From NCBI GenBank assembly GCA_015487535.1, contig WFPN01000179.1:1-5677 (forward strand): a DNA stretch of 5,677 nt. The letters are read 5' to 3'. Source of the DNA: Aquificaceae bacterium. GTDB lineage: Bacteria; Aquificota; Aquificia; Aquificales; Aquificaceae. A program made the position numbers and the translations under genes. Below, piece after piece: positions 1 through 4,640 of the stretch. The notes under the pieces were generated by a model. It did not search any database and was not told where the DNA came from. It saw only the letters and a program-made list of their open reading frames with translations. Positions within the stretch are counted from its first letter, which is position 1; each line of letters opens with the position of its first letter.

Positions 1-2
1 GG

Positions 3-179
3 GAGAGAAACAGAAAGCACCTTCCCTGGACCAAAAAGGAAGAAGAAGAGATACTTAAAGCTTTCCCCGGGCTCCGATACTCCAAAACTATAGCCCAGAA
101 CCTATCCCTCAAGCTCAGGAGAAGCCCTGAAGCAATCAGGAGAAGGCTCTATCAGCTCAGGAGAGGTGCGGAAAGATGA
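3..179 (+). CDS. SANT/Myb-like DNA-binding protein, C-terminal part (5' end outside window)
   Basis: An open frame enters from the left edge and ends at TGA 177-179, giving 58 residues with no start in the window. The visible part reads as a small helical homeodomain-like unit. It has a Trp-Thr followed by a Lys/Glu-rich helix (HLPWTKKEEEILKAFPGL), a middle helix (SKTIAQNLSL), and a basic last helix with an Arg-Ser pair (LRRSPEAIRRRLYQLRR). This W-T-x-x-E ... I-A-x-x-L ... R-S-x-x-A-I/V pattern is typical of small phage SANT/Myb-like proteins, whose third helix usually contacts DNA. It overlaps the next gene by the four bases ATGA, so the two are probably translationally coupled. The place next to replication genes suggests a replication or regulatory role, but that is inference. 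The Arg-rich tail could also belong to a longer protein whose main domain lies upstream. Confidence 0.68.
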   Translation, partial: ERNRKHLPWTKKEEEEILKAFPGLRYSKTIAQNLSLKLRRSPEAIRRRLYQLRRGAER

Positions 180-691
180 GGACAAAGACTATAGTTAAGG
201 AGGTTGAAGCCGCCCTCGACCTGCTCCTGAAGGGAACCAGGGAAGACTACAGAAAGGCGATAGACAAACTCATAGGTCTGAGGGGACGGCTCAAGCTAAA
301 GCTTGAAGAGGAGGAGAAGAAAAAGGGAGACGGCAAGAAGCTCCAGCACCTCATGGGCTGGTATATGAACCTCTGGGAAGGAAAGCCTCCCGAGAGGCTC
401 AGGTTCATGAACGCTGACAAGATCATCGGCAAACACCTCAAAGAACTCATAGCCATCTACGAGCAGAACGGAGAGGACATAGAGACCCTCAAAAGGGATT
501 ACGAGAACTTCAAGAGGACATGGAAAACAGGCGATAAGGGGATAATGCACTTCCGCTCTGCCCTTCCTCAGATAAAGCAGAAAGATAAGGGCTTTTACAT
601 ATCCCCTGAGTCAAGGAGGGGTGTGGACTATTACCTCAAACAGCTCCGTGAAGAGGAGGTTTTCGATGAAGGTGATGAACTTCCTTGGTGA
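176..691 (+). CDS. Putative phage replication initiation protein (helical, DnaD/O-like C-terminal region)
   Basis: This 171-aa protein starts at ATG 176, which overlaps the preceding stop (ATGA). A GAGAGGTG ribosome site at 161-168 fixes the start. Residues 1-50 form charged helices with an acidic/basic run (EEEEKKKGDGKK, 45-56). Residues 58-135 contain an aromatic helix (HLMGWYMNLWEGKPP), then a Lys-rich helical stretch and a closing segment (GIMHFRSALPQI, 122-133). That order (Tyr/Trp helix, Gly-x-x-P turn, helices, then 'F-x-S-x-L') resembles the C-terminal helical region of many phage replication initiators that sit just before a DnaC-type loader. It is followed, with a 26-bp overlap, by such an ATPase, which supports a role in recruiting the helicase loader to the origin. 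I recognise no catalytic motif and no signal or membrane segment. The family call rests on pattern and neighbourhood. An alternative is a phage-specific protein of unknown function. Confidence 0.55.
   Translation: MRTKTIVKEVEAALDLLLKGTREDYRKAIDKLIGLRGRLKLKLEEEEKKKGDGKKLQHLMGWYMNLWEGKPPERLRFMNADKIIGKHLKELIAIYEQNGEDIETLKRDYENFKRTWKTGDKGIMHFRSALPQIKQKDKGFYISPESRRGVDYYLKQLREEEVFDEGDELPW
291..306. repeat. Short perfect inverted repeat (7-bp arms, 2-bp centre)
   Basis: The arms TCAAGCT (291-297) and AGCTTGA (300-306) are exact reverse complements around AA. It lies inside the putative initiator gene and is followed at once by a purine-rich run to about position 338. Some phages, lambda being the classic case, carry the origin inside the initiator gene, so this could be an origin element. 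A dyad this size also turns up by chance in a few kilobases, and the codons simply read LKLKLE. Function is unproven. Confidence 0.25.
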
Positions 692-1373
692 GGTAGAAGT
701 AGGAGGTAAGAAGTACAAGGTTATCTCGAAGGCTGAAGCCTGGTGGCACGTGGTGGACCAGGAAGGAAAGGACAGATGGATACGCCCACCGGACTACCCG
801 GTCCTTCCCGAAGAAATCAGAGACACTGCCCAGCTCAGGAAAATGCTCATAGACTCTGCGGTTCCTGAACTTTACATAGAGGAGATCCTCTCCAAACCCG
901 TGAAGAAAACACAAGCCATCGAGTTCCTCTTCCAAAGAAAAGACAAGCTCCTCTCCGGAAAGTGGGCATACTTATACGGACCTCCAGGAGTAGGAAAGAC
1001 CTTCGCATGCGTTTACTTTCTATACAGATACATCCGCAAATACGGCAGACTCGGGCATTTTGTCTTTTGCCCCTCCCACGACTTTAAGGCAGGAGCATGG
1101 AAGGAAGCAAAAGAACAGGTCGATATATTCATTCTTGACGATCTTCTACTCGAAATCCCATCCTGGCAGCTACAGGAAATAGTGGTTTTCCTCCTTGATA
1201 CATACACCAAGCCTTCAAAAACCGTCCTGATTACCTCCAACGTGAGCTTTAAGGAGCTTGCCAGGAACCTCAAGGATGAGAGGCTCCTTTCAAGGCTCAT
1301 TCAGAAGGTCAGAGGGTGTGAGATGAAGGTTGAAGGAAAGGATATGAGGGTAGCAAAAGGAGGTGTGTCATGA
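666..1373 (+). CDS. DnaC/IstB-like AAA+ ATPase, putative helicase loader
   Basis: I chose ATG 666 (235 aa) because GAGGAGGT at 653-660 sits five bases upstream. An in-frame ATG at 621 has no ribosome site and would overlap the previous gene by 71 bp instead of 26. The AAA+ core is clear: Walker A GPPGVGKT at residues 105-112, Walker B DIFILDDL at 153-160, a sensor-1 strand TVLITSN at 186-192, and a DERLLSRL stretch at 204-211 that could supply the arginine finger. These match the DnaC/IstB/DnaA clade, whose phage members load the replicative DnaB-type helicase. About 95 residues precede the core, starting with a strand-rich part (EVEVGGKKYKVI) and containing WWHVV and RWIRPPDYP. I do not recognise this region; in DnaC the N-terminus binds the helicase. 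No transposase gene is nearby, so an IstB role is unlikely. The stop overlaps the next start (ATGA). Confidence 0.85.
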   Translation: MKVMNFLGEVEVGGKKYKVISKAEAWWHVVDQEGKDRWIRPPDYPVLPEEIRDTAQLRKMLIDSAVPELYIEEILSKPVKKTQAIEFLFQRKDKLLSGKWAYLYGPPGVGKTFACVYFLYRYIRKYGRLGHFVFCPSHDFKAGAWKEAKEQVDIFILDDLLLEIPSWQLQEIVVFLLDTYTKPSKTVLITSNVSFKELARNLKDERLLSRLIQKVRGCEMKVEGKDMRVAKGGVS

Positions 1374-1831
1374 AAAGTAAGATGACTAACCTGAGGAACA
1401 CTAAAGAAGTGGAGAAGGAATACGCTGTTGGGGTAACTCTCGTAGAGAGAAAGTGGGGCATGTTCATTTTTGCTACAGACCATGATATATACTGCTTGAA
1501 GTGTTGGGACGAGCTTATGCGGAACTATGAGATATACCCCGGATACAACGAAGCACCTGTAGTCGTGCTCCTGTCCTTCCAATATACATGTGCAGAATGC
1601 GGTAAAACCATTTATCCAGAGCCCGTTGTAGTTATAAGAAAAGACCAGTTGAAAATCTGGTGGGCCATCTCAGGGACTTCCGGAGGGCGCTGGAAGGCAG
1701 TTGCAGAGAACGAATATGCGAAAGTAGAAGCGGAAGGAGAGAGCCTCTTTGAAGCTATGGAGAAGGCTGAGGAGAAGCTCGTAGAGAAAACTGAGCAGAT
1801 ATTGAGGAAAGCCCAGGAGGCACTAAACTAA
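1370..1831 (+). CDS. Hypothetical protein with two CxxC pairs (putative zinc-binding)
   Basis: This 153-aa protein starts at ATG 1370, overlapping the ATPase stop, behind AAGGAGGTG ending at 1364. Residues 20-45 look like a beta hairpin ending in CLKC (42-45). A second pair, CAEC (74-77), follows a beta strand (APVVVLLSFQYT) and is itself followed by YPEPVVVIR. Two CxxC pairs about 30 residues apart, each on strands, suggest one four-Cys zinc ribbon. Residues 115-153 form a Glu/Ala/Lys-rich helix, possibly a coiled coil and an oligomer or partner interface. I recognise no family. Zinc ribbons in phages act in transcription, nucleic-acid binding or protein docking, and nothing here chooses between these. 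Position after the helicase loader hints at replication or transcription control. There is no signal peptide or membrane segment, so it is probably cytoplasmic. Confidence 0.72.
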   Translation: MKSKMTNLRNTKEVEKEYAVGVTLVERKWGMFIFATDHDIYCLKCWDELMRNYEIYPGYNEAPVVVLLSFQYTCAECGKTIYPEPVVVIRKDQLKIWWAISGTSGGRWKAVAENEYAKVEAEGESLFEAMEKAEEKLVEKTEQILRKAQEALN

Positions 1832-1838
1832 ATCTGAT

Positions 1839-2060
1839 ATGGAGAGCAGATACCTGACAGTAAAGGAAGTCGCCCGGTATTTCAGGGTGTCGGAAAGGAC
1901 TATTTACAATTGGGTGGAAGCGGGTTACTTGAGAGCTATCAAGGTGTATGGGGAGGGGACAAAAGGCACATTGCGAATCCCCAGAGAAGCTGTGGAAGAG
2001 TTTGAGAGAATCCATTACACCCTCCCTCCGGAAGTACCGCTCAACAGGAAAGGCTTTTGA
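1839..2060 (+). CDS. Excisionase/MerR-type helix-turn-helix DNA-binding protein
   Basis: This is a 73-aa protein. Residues 5-56 follow the HTH_17/excisionase pattern closely: YLTVKEVARYFRVSERTIYNWVEAGYLRAIKV, then a short wing and LRIPREAVEEF. The first helix and turn (TVKEVARYFRVS) and recognition helix (ERTIYNWVEAG) bind DNA, and the wing's conserved Arg-Ile-Pro normally follows. Such proteins serve as phage excisionases (directionality factors) or small regulators (AlpA-like). No integrase is visible, so a regulatory role is as likely as excision. The start is forced, because the frame has a stop at 1824-1826 and no other start codon before ATG 1839. The only purine-rich site, AGGAGG at 1815-1820, is 18 bases away, too far for a normal SD. 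Expression may depend on coupling to the preceding gene or on its own promoter. Direct repeats begin at its stop codon and are candidate binding sites. Confidence 0.85.
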   Translation: MESRYLTVKEVARYFRVSERTIYNWVEAGYLRAIKVYGEGTKGTLRIPREAVEEFERIHYTLPPEVPLNRKGF

Positions 2061-2086
2061 AAATATTGCAAATATCTGAAAATATT
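2057..2086 (+). promoter_or_regulatory. Possible sigma-70-type promoter for the head genes
   Basis: TTGAAA at 2057-2062 matches the -35 consensus in five of six positions. AATATT at 2081-2086, 18 bp further on, matches the -10 consensus in four of six. A transcript would begin near 2093, about 30 bases before ATG 2124. Both boxes fall within the direct repeats, so a protein bound there would cover the promoter. The -10 box is weak and this is only a candidate. Just downstream, TGAGG (2090-2094) and CCTCA (2100-2104) could form a small five-pair hairpin without a T-run, so it is not a terminator. Confidence 0.22.
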
Positions 2087-2088
2087 GC
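2058..2088. repeat. 12-bp direct repeat, candidate operator
   Basis: TGAAAATATTGC occurs exactly twice, at 2058-2069 and 2077-2088, with starts 19 bp apart. Each copy contains the palindrome AATATT. The first copy overlaps the stop codon of the HTH gene and the spacer AAATATC is a partial echo. This is the most AT-rich spot in the window and lies between a DNA-binding protein gene and the head operon. The repeat is seen directly; its use as a binding site for the neighbouring HTH protein is inference. Confidence 0.6.
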
Positions 2089-2123
2089 TTGAGGCCCCTC
2101 CTCAGAGACCCCAATATCAATTC

Positions 2124-2831
2124 ATGCTCGAACTTCTTTCTAAGTTCGAACCTGCCGACATACAGGAAAGTGAGTGCTGCATAGAGTTTGATGTTGTGGC
2201 GCTTTCAGAGACCTGTATCCAGAGGAGCTACGGTAAGGTCTGCTTTCCCTCAGAAGTCCTCAAGGAGAGAGCCAAGGACCTGATAGGAAGACCAGTTCTC
2301 CTCGATCACGAGTGGAAAGTCGAGAAAGTCGTAGGTGTGGTTGTGGACGCCCGATACGACGAGGAAAAGAGAGCTATCGTTGCAAGGCTAAGGATCCCGA
2401 AGGAGGGACATGAGCGACTTATATCCCTCATAAAACTGTCCCCCTCCCCGATCAGAGATGTTTCGGTTGGAGCGATCATAAAGAGCAAGAAAGAAGACGG
2501 TTACTTTATAGTCCGGGACGTCGAATTTAAGGAGATATCCCTCGTCTTTGAAGGTGCAGACAAGAACGCTAAGAGGATAGCAGCATCCGCAACAGAGATC
2601 GAAAAACTCGGGGTCCAGAACTGGTGGGATGATCCGGAGTTGAGAAAGAAGGCACCTAAAGACTACTTCCTTGACCCCGTGAGAAGGAGATACCCCTACA
2701 GGACGTGGGACGGGGAGATATCCTGCGAGAGGCTCAGAGCCGCTATGTCCCTTGCAAGCTTGCACGGCGAGAGTCGCATCTATTCGAGAGCTAAAACTTT
2801 GCACGAAAACCACTGCGGAGGTGAAAAGTGA
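2124..2831 (+). CDS. Prohead protease, HK97/U35-like fold
   Basis: This serine protease would trim scaffold and capsid proteins during head maturation. Numbered from ATG 2124 (235 aa), the family landmarks are GRPVLLDHEW (55-64; His62 the likely catalytic His), GVVVDARYDEE (71-81), IRDVSVGAII (110-119; Ser114 the likely nucleophile) and the closing motif EISLVFEGADKNA (137-149), equivalent to the family's 'EvSlV..pAnp.A'. A C-terminal part (about 165-235) has WWDDPELRKKA, RRRYPYRTWDG and a helix LRAAMSLASLHG. It resembles a helical module (DUF6582-like) that I associate with phage head proteins. The start is uncertain: TTG 2085 in the same frame would add 13 residues and overlap the direct repeat, and neither start has an SD. 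I prefer ATG because the fold is complete from there. The next genes are the scaffold and capsid, as expected. Terminase and portal, normally just upstream, are absent. Confidence 0.82.
   Translation: MLELLSKFEPADIQESECCIEFDVVALSETCIQRSYGKVCFPSEVLKERAKDLIGRPVLLDHEWKVEKVVGVVVDARYDEEKRAIVARLRIPKEGHERLISLIKLSPSPIRDVSVGAIIKSKKEDGYFIVRDVEFKEISLVFEGADKNAKRIAASATEIEKLGVQNWWDDPELRKKAPKDYFLDPVRRRYPYRTWDGEISCERLRAAMSLASLHGESRIYSRAKTLHENHCGGEK
2128..2149. repeat. Perfect 8-bp inverted repeat at the start of the protease gene
   Basis: TCGAACTT (2128-2135) and AAGTTCGA (2142-2149) are exact reverse complements around the six-base loop CTTTCT. The left arm begins two bases after the ATG at 2124-2126. In RNA this would be a stable hairpin covering codons 2-9 of the protease. 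In DNA it could be an operator with two symmetric half-sites. No T-run follows, so it is not an intrinsic terminator. The structure is seen directly; its role is unknown and chance cannot be excluded. Confidence 0.5.
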
Positions 2832-3244
2832 TGGAGAAGCTTACAAAGGAAGCTCTTTCGGCCATGACCCAGGAGGAGCTCATTGAAGCCGTAGAGACCC
2901 TCCAGGTCAAGATCGAAGCGCTCCAGAAGGAAAACCAGGAACTCAAGCACTACGCGGACATAGGAAAAAAATATGAAGAGCACCTCAAGACGGAGGTAAC
3001 GAAACTCGTCAAGGTAGTGGAGGGAGAGAGCTCCCCCGTCCTGAAGCTCGTCGGTAGAGCGGACATAGAGACACTTCAAGAACTCGAAAAGAGCTACAGA
3101 GAAAAAGCCAAAGAGGAACTGAAGCCCTCCAGCAGGCAGGGAACTTCCCAGGAGGAGGAGGAGATAACAGCAGAGAAACTCAAAAACATGTCTTACGAGG
3201 AGCTCCTGAAGCTAAGAGAAAAACTTGCCAAGGAGGTGAACTAA
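2831..3244 (+). CDS. Capsid scaffolding protein (coiled coil)
   Basis: This 137-aa, highly charged, helical protein lies between protease and major capsid protein, the standard place for a scaffold. GGAGGTG at 2817-2823 serves ATG 2831 with a 7-base gap. GTG 2828, in the same frame, is a less likely start with a 4-base gap. Residues 12-62 make a heptad-like coiled coil (for example EELIEAVETLQVKIEALQ), and residues 80-98 add another helix. A Ser/Gln/Glu-rich linker (99-111) is likely flexible. Residues 112-137 form a final helix that may contact the capsid protein, as C-terminal ends of scaffolds often do. The N- and C-terminal motifs look alike (see findings). Scaffolds diverge quickly, so the call depends on position, composition and coiled coil rather than sequence identity. 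It is probably removed by the upstream protease. Confidence 0.78.
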   Translation: MEKLTKEALSAMTQEELIEAVETLQVKIEALQKENQELKHYADIGKKYEEHLKTEVTKLVKVVEGESSPVLKLVGRADIETLQELEKSYREKAKEELKPSSRQGTSQEEEEITAEKLKNMSYEELLKLREKLAKEVN

Positions 3245-3245
3245 G

Positions 3246-4142
3246 ATGGCTACCGTAACGGGACAGACGAACCCTGAGCTTTTCCCTCAGTATTACGAGA
3301 GGAAGCTCCTTGCTTACGTGAAGGAGAACCTCGTCGCCATCAGATTCGGTCAGAAGTTCTCCCTCCCCAGGAACTCGGGGAGGCAGGCGGTCTTCACAAG
3401 GTTCGAACCACTTCCGAAGGTAACTACCCCGATAACCGACCAGCCCACTCCTGCGAGCGGGGCTTCCATAGCAACCCAGCAAGTAACCGTCCCGCTTGAA
3501 GAGTACGGGAACTACATAGACCTCGACGAGTTCACAGACCTCACATCCTTCGTCCCGCTTGTTGACCAGGCGACAGACCTACTTTCTTACAACGCACAGC
3601 AGTCTCTCGATTCCATAGCCATGAACGAACTCACCTCCGGGACCAACGTCATCTACGCAGGCGGAGTAACCCGGAGAGCAGATCTTGTGAACACCCCTAT
3701 AACCAAGACCGAGATAAGGAAGGCAGTGAATCTACTCCAAAGGAACAACATACCCCCCTTCCCGGACGGATACTATGTGTGCCTCATACATCCGGACAAG
3801 ACCCTTGACCTCTTCACCGATCAGGAACTTATACAGATGTCTCTCGCAAAGAGAGAAGCCCTCGAGAAAGGGTTCATAGGGGAGTTTGCAGGGGTGAAGT
3901 TTTACGTCTCCACCACGCTCCCGATAGTCCCCAATGGAAACTCCACCACTCCGGATGACGTGTACCTGACGGTAGTTCTCGGACAGAACGCCTACGGCGT
4001 CGTGGATCTTGACGGCACCACCATGCAGATGGTCCAGACCAACGTGGACAAGCTCGGGAGGGTCAAAACCATAGGCTGGAAGGCTTACTTTGCGGTTAAG
4101 AGGCTCTACGAGCCTGCAATAGTCAGGGTTGAGTCTAACTAA
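3246..4142 (+). CDS. Major capsid protein, N4-gp56 family (HK97 fold)
   Basis: At 298 aa this is the main shell protein. It starts at ATG 3246, one base after the scaffold stop, behind GGAGGTG at 3232-3238. Family features visible in order: an N-terminal helix ending in a 'YYERKLLAYVKENLVAIRFGQ' pattern (16-36), SLPRNSGRQAVFTRFEPLPKV (39-59), a loop (60-78) followed by QQVTVPLEEYGNYIDLDEF (78-96), a long helix through SYNAQQSLDSIAMNEL (114-129) and the GTNVIYAGG segment (132-140). Then come an IHPD segment (181-184), EKGFIGEFAGVKFYVSTTLP (207-226) and a C-terminal strand region TIGWKAYFAVKRLYEPAIVRVES (275-297). The 'GEfaGVkF' and 'GWKAyfa' signatures are typical of N4-gp56-type capsid proteins, which adopt the HK97 fold. 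No large insertion or decoration domain is visible, and the protein is shorter than many relatives. Codon use fits high expression. Confidence 0.9.
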   Translation: MATVTGQTNPELFPQYYERKLLAYVKENLVAIRFGQKFSLPRNSGRQAVFTRFEPLPKVTTPITDQPTPASGASIATQQVTVPLEEYGNYIDLDEFTDLTSFVPLVDQATDLLSYNAQQSLDSIAMNELTSGTNVIYAGGVTRRADLVNTPITKTEIRKAVNLLQRNNIPPFPDGYYVCLIHPDKTLDLFTDQELIQMSLAKREALEKGFIGEFAGVKFYVSTTLPIVPNGNSTTPDDVYLTVVLGQNAYGVVDLDGTTMQMVQTNVDKLGRVKTIGWKAYFAVKRLYEPAIVRVESN

Positions 4143-4149
4143 GGAGGTG
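4140..4149 (+). promoter_or_regulatory. Unusually complete ribosome binding site fused to the capsid stop codon
   Basis: TAAGGAGGTG is an unbroken ten-base match to the usual complement of the 16S rRNA 3' tail. Its first three bases are the TAA stop of the capsid gene. It is six bases before ATG 4156, a good gap. This should let terminating or fresh ribosomes start the 53-aa gene efficiently. Confidence 0.75.
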
Positions 4150-4155
4150 TGAGCG

Positions 4156-4317
4156 ATGGCTGAAAAGAAGAGCGATAAGGTCAAGGTCCTCGTGAAAGAA
4201 GACACATCGGTCTTCATCAACGGGAAGGAGATTAAGGTCAAGAAGGGGACCCAGAGCGTTGAACCCGAGGTAGCGAGAATACTCATAGAAGCGGGATACG
4301 CGGAGGAGGTTAAGTGA
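4156..4317 (+). CDS. Small head-region protein, 53 aa, unknown function
   Basis: This gene starts at ATG 4156 behind an exceptionally strong ribosome site and ends at TGA 4317. The sequence has a Lys-rich start (MAEKKSDK), a strand (VKVLVKE), a likely beta hairpin (SVFINGKEIKVKKG), and a helix ending in ARILIEAGYAEEV. This strand / 'ING' hairpin / 'A-x-x-L-I-x-x-G-x-x-E-x-V' pattern is common in small phage proteins near the capsid gene. It occupies the place of Mu gp35, between capsid and connector. It resembles the 57-aa protein at 5490 (see findings). Candidate roles are a decoration protein or a head-joint accessory; the sequence does not decide. There is no signal or membrane segment. 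Existence is well supported by SD, frame and GTGA overlap with the next gene. Confidence 0.8.
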   Translation: MAEKKSDKVKVLVKEDTSVFINGKEIKVKKGTQSVEPEVARILIEAGYAEEVK

Positions 4318-4640
4318 TAACGGTTCAGGAGGTCAAAGATTTTCTCAACGCCCCCGACTTCCCGGATGCAATCGTGCAGGACGCTATAACGCTTGCAGAG
4401 AGGAGAGCGAGGAAGCTCCTCAATCTCACGGACACCGACCCTCTCCCCGACACTCCTGAGGTCAGGAAAGCCCTCCTTCTCCTTGCCTCCTCCGAGATAG
4501 CTTCACAGACTAACCTCTACTGGAGAAGAGGGGACAATTACGAGGTGATCAATGTAAAGAACCTTGTTGCAGAAGCGGAAAGGCTCCTCGGTGCGGTGCC
4601 GGATAAGGTGGGGATGAAATGGATAGCTTCAGAGAAGTAG
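4314..4640 (+). CDS. Head-tail connector protein (gp6/Mu gp36-like adaptor)
   Basis: The start is GTG 4314, overlapping the preceding stop (GTGA), with GGAGGAGGT at 4302-4310 just upstream. The 108-aa product is mostly helical. VQEVKDFLNAPDFPDAIVQDAITLAERRARKLL (4-36) forms the first helices; PDTPEVRKALLLLASSEIASQTNLYWRR (45-72) is the second pair; a last helix spans VKNLVAEAERLLGA (81-94). Size, the 'd.ai..A...a...L' first half and 'v..Al..la..e....' second half match the small ring adaptors (HK97 gp6, SPP1 gp15, Mu gp36/DUF1320) that sit beneath the portal. The family assignment is based on pattern and position. It follows the capsid and 53-aa genes and precedes the neck protein, as expected for the head-completion series. 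Confidence 0.68.
   Translation: MITVQEVKDFLNAPDFPDAIVQDAITLAERRARKLLNLTDTDPLPDTPEVRKALLLLASSEIASQTNLYWRRGDNYEVINVKNLVAEAERLLGAVPDKVGMKWIASEK

Noticed and set aside
108..168. Repeated CAGGAGA-like words near the left edge
   Set aside because: Three near-copies arise from Arg codons AGG/AGA in Leu-Arg and Ile-Arg runs; spacing is irregular and the reading frame explains them.
621..665. Upstream start ATG 621 for the ATPase
   Set aside because: Adds 15 residues that do not fit the family, lacks an SD, and increases overlap; ATG 666 has a strong SD.
666..1373. IstB transposition helper
   Set aside because: The AAA+ core would fit, but there is no IstA transposase, no terminal inverted repeats, and the neighbours are phage replication and head genes.
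2090..2104. TGAGG/CCTCA hairpin as a terminator
   Set aside because: Only five base pairs and no T-run follows, so it cannot be called an intrinsic terminator.
1755..2120. 121-codon open frame on the minus strand across the HTH gene
   Set aside because: No ribosome site, low-complexity composition, and it is antisense to well-supported plus-strand genes; a shadow frame.
2388..2813. 141-codon minus-strand frame opposite the protease
   Set aside because: Antisense to a gene with clear catalytic motifs, no ribosome site; a shadow frame.
3732..4286. 184-codon open frame on the minus strand across the capsid gene
   Set aside because: It mirrors the strongly biased codon use of the capsid gene and shows no domain pattern; a shadow frame.
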